Source: Lepisosteus oculatus (Eukaryota > Chordata > Actinopteri > Semionotiformes > Lepisosteidae). Taken from it: a stretch of 64,000 nucleotides of DNA. Numbering within the stretch: position 1 is the stretch's first letter; each line of letters opens with the position of its first letter. Shown in pieces: positions 19,506-47,900 of the stretch. The position numbers were made by a program, and so were the translations under genes. The stretch lies in NCBI RefSeq assembly GCF_040954835.1, contig NC_090723.1:1870001-1934000 (forward strand). The letters run 5' to 3'. The notes beneath the pieces are model-generated. The model was given only the letters and a program-made list of their open reading frames with translations, searched no databases and was not told the DNA's origin.

Positions 19506-22500
19506 ACACTCATAATGTTAAAATAGGGGAGATCTAGGCACTTGTTTGTTTTTTTTTAAAGAAAAGTAGCAAAGAATTATTTTGGAATGTCTGAATGTCA
19601 GTGTTTACCCTGACTGACAATACATTCCAACGGGCACTTTGCCCTCTGGAGTTACTGGAAAGAATAATTGAATCTCACAATGGCATAGTTATACATTACA
19701 GATAGCACTCTCCATTTCTTCTTCTGACTGAGCTGTAGGGCAGAATTTATATACAGTAAATATATTTTCCACATCAAGAAAACAGCCCATTAAATTCACA
19801 GGGTTAAATTTAGAGTTAATTAGGAACTTAATTAAGAATATAATGTACTGTATATATTAAATTACAGTGCAGTTTTACCTGGAGGGCTAGATTCACTCTT
19901 CAACTCCCAGAAGGTTGACTTATTTCCACTCTTCACTTCTGTAGCAATCTCACTGCACTGGGATCTGTTACACTGATATGGATGCCTTTGCATCATGGAT
20001 ATGCTTTGCCCACTCATTGTAGTGCTGTATCCTTGAAAAATCAAAGTCTAAATTATATCTTTATAATGGTTTTCTGCCAAATTGCTGTTTCTCTTAAGGC
20101 ATAAGATTAGGACCCTTACAAGACAGGTAAGGAATGTAATGTGAGTAAAGGATATAAATATGTAACTGTTGTGAACGCGAGTAGCATTTTTGCTGTAATT
20201 CTGTAGCGGAATTGTACTTTTCTTACTGTATTTGTTTTGAATGACAAATGTATCATATGATAAAATATTTCGTGGACTAAAACTATGATGTTGCACTGGA
20301 ATGTGTGGTGTCCTTGATTTTCAGTCATGGTGGAATTTCCTTTGCATACATGGCTCCGGTACAATTGTCAGGTCTATAAAATGGCAGTGTCAATGCGAAG
20401 GATGAAAACCAGATTGCCAATGAAGAGCAGTTTGCTCGACTTCAGGTTTTGGGAGGAACAGAGGCATAACACAGATTTAAATCAGATTAACGAGTTTGGT
20501 CTGAGCTCCAGTCTGAGGCTTCTAAGGAAAACACATGCAATATTTATGTAGTGAAGACACAGTATATGGACACACAATACGGCAAAAACAATACTGTTAG
20601 GTACTGCAGTTCACAAAACACGAACACTTTATGCAGAGTTTCTCAAATCTGATTCTCAGGTTCTGTTTATTCTCCAACTGTACCACTGAAATGAAAGTCT
20701 TTTCCTGGGTCTAGGAACATTCACATTGTCCTTTATAAATTCAACGATGTTAATTCATGTTATATAACCAACCTATCCGGAACTGCCAAACTTAGCTCTG
20801 GTGCCCGCTCAGGAGCGAAAGAGACGTAATGACGTTCCTCTCCAACACACCCTACTGCAGAGCAAGTTGTCATTTGACAGGAGAGTTATTGCCAGTAAGC
20901 ATTTCATGGATGGGATGCAAGTCAGCCTCCAGCAATTCTGATTTATTTTCACATCTACCAGCTGACTGGAACAATCAGGATACAAAAGGAGACAACAGTG
21001 GTGCCCATACTCGAGTATAAACACAAAACCTAGTAATCAATACTCACTAGTAATTTACCTTGGCTAAGATCCTGATTAAATAAGGGGTAAATAAAATATG
21101 TGACTTAAGGCAAAACAAAAGAAATTAATTTTAAGGTTTTTCTACACAACAGCATTTATAGCTATTGCATTTGTCGCAAGGCCCTGTTGTATTTTATATG
21201 CTCTTGCAAAAAACATACTGTGGTCAGCCATTGGAGTATTTATTTTCTTGGGTTTCACTGGATACACCATGGAGGAGCCACTGTCTGAGTCATTCTTCTT
21301 CCTGGAATTTCCTGTCTATCCTGTTTTAACCCACAGAGCAGACTGGCTGTCCCAAGACTTCAGAGCTCCAGGCAGAAAGGAGCTGTGAGTGACAAACAAG
21401 AAGCCTAAGGGAGAAACTGAGAATCGAAAGCATGGGAAGATGGGCTGAGGTTATTGAACCACGTGGCACTCTCGGCTCTGGAGAGAGCATCTTGAAGAGA
21501 AGGATGGTTCAGATAACCAAACTGATAATACGACAAATTTACAACAGTGGCTATAAGATCACATCAGCCATTATACTTACTGCCCAGAGCAATCATCGTT
21601 AATCCTGCTCTCTTAGAGCCCCAGCCAGAAATGAAAATCATTAGAAAACCTCAGATCTCTCCAGGGGGAATTAAAGTAGAAATTTGAGTGCTTTGAAATC
21701 ATTATTATTTGTTCCTTGTTGATTGACATCAGCACTGAGCTTGAGAGATATGCAAGTGAAAGTATCACTTTTACTTTATATACAGTAGAGCATCCGTACC
21801 TGGAAAATAAACTCTCTCAAATTTAAATGTGGTTGTAATGGTTTTCAGGATTACCGAGACAACTTTCTTTTAGTTCTGACCAAAATGACCTTGTTTCTTA
21901 TCCTGTGCAGGCTCTGTGAATAGTCTTTCTCCACATTTAATTAGATCATGTAATATCTGCAGGACAACAGCCCTCTGGAACAGGGTTTGGGGAAACACCT
22001 CGTTTAGATGTTATGAACTTTCTGAGGTTAAACAGCATTTTAACAACACTGGCATATAAACCACCCTAATCGCCACATTGCCAGGGGGTCTAATTAGTCT
22101 GTTTCATGTTTTCAAGGTTTAAAGGGGTCATTCACCTACTCATACTCCCTCCAGGAATCTAGCTTTAATTCTCTCTGGGAAGTCTTCATGGTCTTGTAGT
22201 TAGGTTGTTTTTCACTAGGTGAGCCGTTCATTACTTGAATATCATCAGCCACTGAAGTATTCTGCCAGACTTGCACCCTGCTGCCCAATCACAATCCTCA
22301 GGTCACTAATCACTATTCACTTAATTCTTTACCGTATCAGGTACACTCTTCCAACTGTTATTTTTAACACATACTTTTCACAAACAACCATTAGCACCTA
22401 ACTATGCTGGCTGATCCTGTTTGGCCAGGGTGCTGCACAACTGAGACCTTTCTGATGATGGGAATGCCCAGAGTACTCAAAACTCCAGCTGTGCTCTCAA

Positions 22501-23439
22501 GAAACCTCTCAATCTCAGCTATGGAGAGAAGATGCACTGCTCCCAGCAGTGTACTTTAACCCCATTGAGAATGGCACAAAAAAAACAGCTACACCGCAGA
22601 ATGTAGGACCCCATTACTCCCTCACTGCCAGTCCTGTCAGACAAACAGCTCTTAATACCCTTTAACAGACCTTGGGGCAGTTTGGTGACCAATCCAGAGC
22701 TGTACAGTTACATTCCAGTATGTTTTCCTTACATATTAAGTACTAACACTAACTATGACTATGTGGAGCTATATACACCTCAGGGTATAGTTGTATGTAA
22801 AAGACAACTGAATCCTGTCTCAGGAAACCAAGCCACAGAGGAACGCACAGTGGCAATAAGTTAACCGATACTGTATCTGTGGGACATGGGAGGCTGGGTT
22901 CTGCATCCAAAGCCTGGGAATGTGGCGAGGGGCTGAGAACTGCCAGAGTTCAGTACAGGACACTTCCCAGGGCACAGGCTTCCTGACCCAGGGTCTCCTG
23001 GTCAGCACTGCAGGACAGTGAGGAATCTGACACCCTCGAGAGAAGCTCCCTCTCTCTCAAGAGCAATTGGTCATGCACTCTGTGCCAGTGATTGGCAGAC
23101 TATTTCAGTACTGCTCCGTCTCCTAGAGCTCCAATAGTAAAGGAGTCCATTTGTTTTATTGATTTTTTAAATATACAAGGGCACTCCTTGTTAGTATGAC
23201 AAAAACGTATCTGTGAAACTACATCTTAAAATGATGGCCAAAGCAATAGGATTAATTTTTATTTTGTTCGTCTATGTTACCAATTCACTACAACACAACA
23301 TCAGAAGTAAGGTTAAAGCACAAGCCGATTACTCAAGGATGAAGCAGACGTATGCTTTTGACTATACCAGCTGCTTACACCTTTGTCAGGGTACAGCAAA
23401 TGCTCAAATAAAAATAATGCACATCAAAACAAACATGAC

Positions 23440-23445
23440 TTTATT
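23440..23445 (-). terminator. Distal poly(A) signal candidate for ddx42
   Basis: Minus-strand AATAAA about 1.7 kb past the ddx42 stop. Use of this site would give a long 3' UTR. Confidence 0.3.
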
Positions 23446-25067
23446 GGAAAATAAAATCATCAGAACTGACAGTATGCAGGAGCAGTAAATTAATACTACT
23501 TTAAATATGTACATATTGAAAAGATACTTAATACAGGAAAAAAACACAGGAGTGCAGAAACCTCTGACTTCTATCCGGTTTAGTACATGATGTAACTTTC
23601 CATGAGATTCCAGGACAGATCAGAATTCATCACTGTAAAGAAGTTAAAAAAATAAACCTAAATGTTTCATTATCCTTCCTCAAGGCTTGGATGTACACTT
23701 TACTTCTGTACTGCACCATTCATGTTTATTTAAACCTGCTAACCAACAACTATTCTTTACCAGAGTTCAAAGTGTATCCCTTTGCAGGTATCATACAGGG
23801 TTTTCTGTTTTATGATGTGATATGTTATTAATAGTTCATCTATATTAAAAACCTGCAGACACGTGGGGACTGAGAAATCCTGAACTGACTGACAGCCCCT
23901 GACAGTCCATTTGCACAGGGAGCAGATCCCGACAGCACAGCTATTTGATAATCACATTCCATACTGCACTGTGCATGATCCTGGTAACAGCCAATTCCCT
24001 AAGTCCCTGACCTCTGTAAAAAAACTATCATGTACTGGAGTACCTGCAAAAGGTTTGCTGTGCTAAAGGGTTTTCCCAAAAATCAAGGAGTTTCTTGTTC
24101 AAACCTGAAATTGTTCAATTGGAGCAGAATCGCTGTATTCCAAATCTATATCATTGTAGCCTCCAACCCAACTAATTTAGAAAAGGTCTATTTCTTTTAC
24201 TTGTATATATAATATACAGGCATTAATGTCCAATGGCCTTGTCAGATTAGCCGTGGCTGCTACTCATACACCTAAGACAACTTGAGTTTTGCATCAAAGT
24301 GGTCATGGAAAGAAATTGTATTTCAGCGGCAAATTAAGAACCGAAATCTCAAAGGGGAAGTTAAAAACAAAAGTTGTCAAAACCCTCACAATTCTACTAG
24401 AACTCTTACAAACCTTCACTCCTTGCAAAGAAAAAAAACACTGAAGAAAGAAGTTTTCAGAAAAGACTAGGGATCCAATGTGCCAAAATAAGATGGCAGA
24501 TTAACCCTAAAAAGTACCATCTGGCACTTGTTAAAATTTCAACAAAGCTTTTGTTAACATAGCACTTAGATGCGATTACTGAACTATTCACATTATAACA
24601 GATCCACACAAAATACTTTAAAAAAAAGAAAAAGCTTTTGATTTCACGCAGTGACACTCATTTTTGACGAACACACACACTGTCCGGCCTCTTCATTAGG
24701 GTCATGATGGTCTTGGAGACTCCACCCCACCTTCTTCCAAGGTTGGAAAATTGACCCTCAGCATTCATTCATAGTTTCCACCCTGGGATGGACAATCAGG
24801 AGGGTAGACTTGCATGGGTACAGTCCAGTTTGCATCAGATCCACTGAACTGGAATTACATCAAGGCTCTGAGCAGATAGGCTTCAACCAACTCTTTCCTT
24901 CCTGCAGAATATCATTTGCAGAATGTAACAGCCATATTAACTATGATGCATATCCTTATAAGAGTCTTATGAGATTCTGTTCATTCCAAGGTACTCTTTC
25001 AGATGTAGCCTACATCTCATCTATGGAAAAAATAAGTCTCATATACCTTTCCTTCTATGTAAATGTG

Positions 25068-25073
25068 TTTATT
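25068..25073 (-). terminator. Proximal poly(A) signal candidate for ddx42
   Basis: Minus-strand AATAAA about 90 nt past the ddx42 stop codon. Transcript data would be needed to say which signal is used. Confidence 0.4.
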
Positions 25074-25161
25074 AGGTTATTATCCCTAATGAATGGCCAG
25101 ATTGGTCTGTTTCATCTATGAGTGCCGACCCCCACCCAACACCAGTGAGTCTGGAGCTAGT

Positions 25162-40793
<15,632 letters not shown>

Positions 40794-42207
40794 GGCTGCT
40801 GCCGTGTGCTGGGACACTGGAACACAAAAACACGAGATGCGAAATACACTTTGAGAGACGGGGGCGGGGAGCAGCATTTACAGACATCTGTCATGTTGTG
40901 TTATTTGGATGGTCTGTTTATTCAAGGTGTCTCTCATTTAATGACCTGCATTACAAGTTTACATACATATACAAAACATCTACTGAACCAGCACAGTAGC
41001 AGAAGCAGCTACAGCAAACAACTCAGCAAAATAAAAGGCCCATTATGTCCACAAGCCCTGCTACCCTGTACATGCTGTGAACCCATCATCTTCCCCCAAT
41101 GAGATACAAAGCTAAACCAGTTACAGGGTTTCGTTTGTATTTGCAAGATCGCAGTACAGAGGAGGAAATCTTTTCTAAGCCTAGATCTATAAGTGATTTT
41201 TTTTTTGCAGTTCGTTACGGGATATTTATGCAAGCATGGAAAAGTGTTACTAGTAGATAAATACAGAAAACATTCCTCGACAGATAATTTAATTCGATTC
41301 TTGTTCAAAACGTTATTAAAGCAAGGCTACAGACCCCCGGGACCGGGAACAGCACTAACAAGGCAACACGAAGCTTCAAGTGCGGATTTTTAACGACGTC
41401 ATCTAATTCTAGTAAAAACAGGGTCACAAAGTTCAATCGACAACTTTCTCTATTTCTGCAACATGCCGACTTCTCTAGCGTAGTATGCCAACTGCCATTT
41501 TTTACATCGTCGCAAGCGACACTTAAAAACACAACATCGTATTTTCTCATCATGCAACCCTCGCACGTCGAATCACCTTGGAGTCACGTCTTCACTCAAA
41601 TGATCCTAGCAGTGTGGAGATCCGATTACTAAAATAAATGCGTGGCGATGAGGTTAACGTTTAGGGAAGAAACAAAGAAAATGCTCTTTAAAAACCTGAA
41701 ATTCAAAACCAATTTAAAATATCAAGACATGACTTTAGATACACGGTGAATCGACACACAGGCAATTTTAGATTTAAGATTTAAATGTGTCTTATACTTT
41801 GCAACCAGTATCTATCAAGTTTAAAACTGGTTATTTCCCCCGGGCTCCTCTATATATGCGCACTGGGTACCCGCCTCCCATTCAACGACGATCGAAAACT
41901 GAACAGATTTTGCACACGTACAGTACAAGACTACGGAAGTAACGCTCTATTAAAGGAATAAAAACGATGCAAATGCGTTTCCGTTTCGCATCGGTCATAT
42001 ACAACGCATTTGCTTAACCTGAATTCGCTGAACGCATTGTTGCATTTCACTCAACGCAGGGAGCCATACCACGGCCGCTGTTCTGATTGGTAGCAACATC
42101 TAGATGTGTTTCGCCAACAACTCAGAGTATTCTGCATCGTAAACCTTTTCTCAACGATACTGAAAAGCCTCTACACGTAGTTTCCTTTAAAATCTGTCGA
42201 AATTTAC

Positions 42208-42260
42208 CTGTTTGCGACTGAGCAAATCTTGTTTACCCCCAAAGCCCGCAATCCTTCTAC
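42208..42260 (-). other. ddx42: ddx42 noncoding first exon (candidate)
   Basis: A good donor (ACAG|gtaaat) at 42,208/42,207 lies upstream of exon 2 in a region rich in CpG. The transcription start is not visible; the right limit is a guess. Confidence 0.5.
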
Positions 42261-42270
42261 ACGACTGTGT

Positions 42271-42318
42271 CCTACGTCACGTATGCCTCAAGTACCCAGT
42301 GAAGTGTGTGCTACGTCA
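42271..42318. promoter_or_regulatory. Paired CRE/ATF-like sites in ddx42 promoter
   Basis: CTACGTCA (minus strand TGACGTAG) occurs at 42,271-42,278 and again at 42,311-42,318, exactly 40 bp apart, just upstream of the inferred ddx42 first exon. A CCAAT box lies at 42,362-42,366. Paired CRE-like octamers close to the start fit a housekeeping promoter driven by CREB/ATF factors; function is inferred. Confidence 0.45.
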
Positions 42319-44860
42319 TAAATAAGCGACGCTAGGTCGCCTGACATGCTAACAATATTAACCAATCAACACTTGGAGATTCGGTTATGATCCCGCCTTC
42401 TGCTGTTATTGACAGTCGAACTCACCTATTAGATGGTCAGTTCTCTCCTAAGACACCCTTCATGACCTATTAACGCAGTTTTTTAAGTGCCATGTTCTGC
42501 GATAAACCCAGGACTGGTCAGAAAAATCCAGATCCAAACTAGGCAGGCGTTTTTTTACGTTAGGTGTTACAAATTTGTGGATTTGTAAAGTAGATTGTTT
42601 TCAATTCACATTTCCAAACCTCTGCCTTCTAACAGTGTCTAAGGTGAGACGTGATTTTGAAAAATTTCTGTAAAAAGTGGGGTTTATGTTTTGCAAATCC
42701 TGAATTGCTTATTTGCCTTTTCTACACACTTATATTGTCAGTTTTTGCGTACAGCAAAGCAAAACTGATATTGTTTTTGGAAGAGTTCAGAGAGTTTCAA
42801 ATATCTAGTTGTCTTATTTACCTGCATTTGTTAGTTAAGTAACCGAAGTCTTAAAAAAAAACAAATTGTATCAAATGATTGAATAACTGTTCCATAAGCA
42901 TTCTTGATAAACACAGTCATATAGAATAAATACCTCTTTGTAAACATGTTTTCAGTATTGTCGTTAATGAAATCCTCGTAGTAATTGCCGTTGACAGATA
43001 TCATTTAAACGAGAAAACCTATGGTAATGTGTCTATGGCCGGATGAGATGGGAGACTAGGTAATTTTTAATTTCCAGATTTCGAGAACGTTATCTAGTCA
43101 ATCTAAGTTTAGTCACCTCTGCGCAATTACTGAACACGGTTCTGTGGAAGAAGAGCTCGCAGATGAACCGTAGTGCTCATTTCTCCTTTGCAAGTCTGGA
43201 TCTGCTGGTGTTTCACCTGTTTTAAATTCATAGACTGCGCACCCTGCGTTTTTAGCAATTTGCTCTGGTGGCTGCGTCGTGTCGGGAGTGTTTTTACGCC
43301 GCGCATGTGATGCCTTCCTGGCTCTCCTAACGTTGTGTGGCGTTGGATGAGGGAGTACCTGGTTCCGTTGTTGAGCAGTCGCGGTGTGTAACTATGACAT
43401 TTCATCTTAAGTTTAGCTTTCTTTTTGTAAAAGTAGTGATGCACCGTGTGGAAACGATTTCTCATTTGATCTTTAAAACGCCAAGAAAATCGGTTAATCG
43501 ATTTTTTTCCCCTTAGTTACCTTTTCTCATAGCTGGTCATTTCTGCTTCAACCTCTATGGTGCCCCCTCCGCAATGTATCTTAGGCTGTCCCGAGTACAG
43601 CCAGTGATGTGGTCAAATTGCCCATATCTCTTCTAGTGCAAGAAACCAGTGACACGAGTAGACCTGCGTCTTTACGCGAGGTGTTTTTACGCGAATTCGT
43701 GTACAGGCGGTCAGTGACGGAGAAATAAAACGATGCGGGAGATTGTGCGAATTCACATGTGGCACTGCGCGCACCTGAGCTACACCCAGGAACTCGTTAC
43801 CGAGCCTGTAGCGCACCGGTGCGGCGTCACCCTCGGTATGGCTCGGAAACCTGAAAACAGGTAGGAAGGGTAAAGGCGAGTCGTGAAAAGTGCCCGATTT
43901 GGAGTTAAGAATCGAGATTTTGAACAAGTTAAGCGGTGGGGTGACGCAGACCAGTCTGACGCGTGCTCTACGGCAGAAATCAATCCTTGATTCGTGCAGT
44001 TTGAGACAGAATGCAATTCGTGAGAGCTAGGCATCTCCTGTGTTCCCTGCATTGTATTATCAAATTTTATTTGACCTCTTCGGCATGCTGTACAGTATTG
44101 TATTTGCTGTATTGCTCTATCCGTGATACCATAAACCGCATGCATGCACATACTAATGCACTTGAGATTGATTGTCCTTGTTTCAGGGCGGGGAATAGGT
44201 CTAAGGGAGGGTGTTCTGATTATACGCTCTTTGTCAGGAACCTAACTTTACCTCGTAAGACACGAGTCCACTGTATTCCTCTTGCTGCGCGTTTCTTGTA
44301 CAGGGCTGCGTTTATTTACAAACAGATCTCCCCATCTGGAATTGCTGATTTTTTTTTTAGCAACTTGGCTTTACAGCTCCAACCCTTGTACTACAGTAAA
44401 ACCGAGGACCAGTGGAGATAATCCTGGAAGGTCCAGCATGCTTTACAGGAATGTCTGTACTAGCTGGCATGTCGCTTACTGAGGGTTGTGTGCTAAATTG
44501 CAGTCACGGTTAGCTAATGATGCAGCCCATGCTCGTATCCCGTGGCCGGCAGAGGAATCCTACTCCGTTGGGCCCCTGAGCAAGGCCCTTAACCTCAACT
44601 GCTCCAGGGGCGCTGTACAATGGCTGACCCTGTACTCTGACCACAGGCTCTCTCCCTATCTCTTTCATCTGTGTGTCTGTGTCTCATGGAGAGCAAGCTG
44701 GGGTATGCGAAAAGACAGTTGACAGTTTCAAGATGTCAATATAAAGAATCTTAATGTAGCTCCCTGTGCAATGTGTGTGTGGACTTGGAAGGATTTGCTC
44801 AGAGCTGTGAGTCTTGCTTTGTTGTGAATTCTGGAGTCACCTGGAATTTCTGTTCCTCAG
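42319..44860. other. Divergent ddx42/strada intergenic region
   Basis: Head-to-head spacer of about 2.5 kb. 43,250-43,980 is rich in CpG and may hold the strada promoter and noncoding exon 1; AACAG|gtagga near 43,860 is a possible donor, not proven. A SINE fragment occupies 44,510-44,760. Confidence 0.45.
44510..44760 (+). repeat. SINE fragment ('caaggcccttaacc' type)
   Basis: It contains gggcccctgagcaaggccct, gctccaggggcgctgtacaa and tggctgaccctgtactctga, followed by ggggtatgcgaaaaga and aataaagaatc-like tail. This order is typical of a widespread fish SINE body. Confidence 0.65.
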
Positions 44861-44912
44861 GAGTTTTTTGAATGGAGTTCAAGAGCACTTGGTAACAAGC
44901 ACTCTAGGGTCC
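44861..44912 (+). other. strada: strada 5' UTR portion of the start-codon exon
   Basis: A ttcctcag acceptor precedes 52 nt of untranslated sequence before the ATG, so at least one noncoding exon lies upstream. Confidence 0.6.
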
Positions 44913-44924
44913 ATGTCTTTTCTG
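44913..44924 (+). CDS. strada: strada exon with start codon (12 coding nt)
   Basis: ATGTCTTTTCTG (MSFL) followed directly by gtgagt; human STRADA begins with the same four residues. Confidence 0.85.
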
Positions 44925-47900
44925 GTGAGTATGGCACAGTTCTGTTTCTGAATATTTTATTTCCAAATGACCGTATGGTGAGTCTCGTTTTTCAACAAAG
45001 GGAGAAGATACAGGTCAGCTTTCTACAGGAACATCAATATGCCGTAGAAAGTCTTTCCTTCCAGGTTGAACTAAGTGGTGCCATTGGAGTCTATTGTCAT
45101 TTCTCACCAGTGATGTACTATATTGTCGTGTTAAGTGCTTTTACACAATCATGTCATGTCACTAGGTGATCGTGACTGGCATTCCCCAAGTGGTGGAGCA
45201 CAGTTGGCAGAGTGCCCCTGGGGTAGGCGTGTGACTGGCCAGCCAGGGCTCTCTGCTTTCTGCCAACAGGAAATGTGCAGTCACATCAAGTCAGAGGCAC
45301 CCCTACTGTACCCACCAGTTGGTGTTAATTCTCCTGTCGGTGCGGGGGCGCATGTTGCCTGTGTAGTAATCAGGGGCTTACTCAGAGCAGCATGTTTGCC
45401 TTTTTTATTCGCCCGGTGCAGTGCAGGGGCTGTCACTTGAAATAAATCTGGGATTTCAGATTGAGTAGGTAGAAAGTGGGGGGGGAATGAAAAATGTTCA
45501 ACTTATCACCTCACCAAAAGCCCTTTTAGTCTTAAGAACAGAAGTTGCAATTAAAACTATAGCTTTTTCTCCCTACTTCACACACATTCAATCTGTAATG
45601 GTTTTCCCTGTGTGATTCTGTTTGTGGCTGACTGTATGCTCTTTTTTATGCATCAGCGGTGGGTGTCGGAGAAACTGAGTGTTGAGAGCTTAAGGGATTT
45701 GGAGTTATTTGGAGGTAAGTTCTCGCATGTAACCCAATAGCTTGCACATTTAAAATGAGAATTTAAAATTTGTTCAAATTCCTTTTTTTCTAATGGCTTC
45801 CAGTAAAATCACTAGTACAATATGTCAATACAGTGCAAAAGTTCTACCATATTTCAGTCAAATGTACTACCATACATTACGACTTATGATGCATCATTCT
45901 TGTAATTACTTGAGTTTTTATCATGATGAGATTTTAAACAGAGTCCGATTGCCCATTGCTCTCAATTTGAAGGTGTTTACTCTCATTCTGCAAATTAGCT
46001 GACGACGCCAGTGCCAACTACAGCAAGTTCCATTACATCAAGGTTTGAGAAAGGCTTTTCTCTCGCAGACCGCAGCTTTTTCACCCACGATAGGCTCATT
46101 GCAAACTCTTATTATTGGAAGTGAGAAGTGGACATAAAGGCTGAGCTTAAGAAATCATCATGATAAAACGTGACCAGTGGTGAAACGAACCATTATTTTC
46201 ATGCCACATAATGCACGGTGCTGTGCTGTATCGTGGAGGCTTTAAATGTTAAGATTAGATGATGCCACATGCCAGGGTTTCTCATGACATTAGGATTTAA
46301 TGTACAGACAAAAAACAAGAATGATAGCATTATCACCTGTGGCTACCCCCTGCTCAGAAACTCCAGATAATCATTAGGAAAGCTTGTTTTTGTATTAAAT
46401 GTCAATGGTAGTTTTGAATAGTTTATAAATACTCTAAAAAGAAGTCTCTAAGGATTTCTTAAAAAACACAGCTTGTGAAATGCAGCTCTTATTTTGTATA
46501 ATGTTTTTGAACTGGTGGTTATCCCATCTCAATGAAAATGTATTGAATAAGCGGAACATGCATTCAGTCCCTTACACCATTACCCTCTTCACGACCTTAA
46601 GGTAAACTGATCCATTTGGAAGGACAGGGAAAGAACTGACCTGCAGATATCTTATGAACTTGTGACGAGCATGTCTTGGTCAAGCATAAGGCATCGAATC
46701 AGACACTTGGCGTTGGTTTACCTGAGAGGCTGCAGCTCATTAGACAAGACATAGATAAGTATGCTTTGCAACAGAAGTCATATCCGGTTCATTTTCAAAA
46801 GACTTTATTGAGCTTTGAGGGTGACCACCGTTTGTGTGGTCTGCCTCTGGCCAACCTGCTGTGCTGCAGGTGTCTGATCTTAAATGGAATCTGGATTTCT
46901 GCTGTGCTACATCTAGGATGGGTGCTATGCCCTTTTCATGTCTGAAACTGTCTGTGCTTTCTCACTCTTTTGTCTGCTGTTCCTGAGATTATAATGTAAA
47001 GCAAGCAGTTCATTTATTAAAAATGGGACCCATTTTTATATTCTTGTTTTGGGTTTCTCTATCCCAGAGCAGAGCAGCTCTCAAAGGAAAGTAAGTGTTT
47101 CCGTGTTTTGTTTTGTGTGTTTGTATATCCCAGACTGTGGCTATTTGCTTTTGTGCATGGATGATTTAATTGTGAGTGTGCTTTCTGTGATGGAGCTCGT
47201 CCTACCACAACATCCCATGTGCGATTAGGGTTTCATACATGAGAGCTTGACTTCATTGATTCTGTGGTTGATGGCCTCTGTTCCAGTTAGTCGGAACTGC
47301 ATTTTTTCAAGGCACGATGGTTACTTGGGGTGCATTTTCTTATATTTTCCCAGTCCCACTAGTGAGTGAGTATCACGTTGACTATTAAACTTTGCAACAG
47401 ATTTCAGCTACTGTATGATATTTTGAAGCCGCTGAAAGTGTTGATCAATGTGTAATTGAGTAAATATTTCGCATATTTAAGAGTTAAGTGAGGTAATAGG
47501 ATGTTGCAAAGGAGTGAAACCAGCATACGCAAGGTTACAAGGCCCAGGAATTGGTTAATGTCTGCTACCACGGTCTCTCATAATTGAAACTCTCAGGCCC
47601 GCAGCCTTCCACGTGTGTTGATAGGCCAAGAATACCAATGCCCATTCTAAACACCCCTGACTGATGGCTCTCACGAGGTTGAGCATTGCTGTCTGTGGAA
47701 TTGCACAGTGGGTTCACCATGTTGTCCACATGTGAGCTATAGGACCCAACCAGGGGTCTGCAACCCACGTCCTGGATAGCTAAAAGTCCTGCAGCCTTAA
47801 AAGTTCAGTGAGCCAAGATGTGGAAAGCATGTTATTTCCTCTTAATGAAACAAATGATTGAGTCAATTAAGTCAATCAGAGCTTAGCTGGAATGAAAATG

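Larger units (their letters stand above)
17161..23430. other. Intergenic region between pth3r and ddx42
   Basis: About 6 kb (8 kb if ddx42 uses its nearer poly(A) signal) without a supportable gene. It carries a hairpin at 17,253-17,275 and two adjacent SINEs at 19,028-19,505. Short open frames, such as 23,213-23,488, lack family resemblance and context. Confidence 0.6.

Noticed and set aside
21335-21388. Exon-like stretch between cccacag and gtgagt
   Set aside because: Open frame with plausible splice sites, but the peptide resembles no known family and no partner exon was found.
23213-23488. 91-codon open frame with a signal-peptide-like start
   Set aside because: No recognisable domain, in AT-rich sequence that may be ddx42 3' UTR on the other strand; a hydrophobic start alone is weak evidence.
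43780-44421. Open frames of 104-136 codons on both strands upstream of strada
   Set aside because: They lie in the CpG-rich divergent intergenic region and partly in repeat sequence; none shows homology or splice connection to strada.
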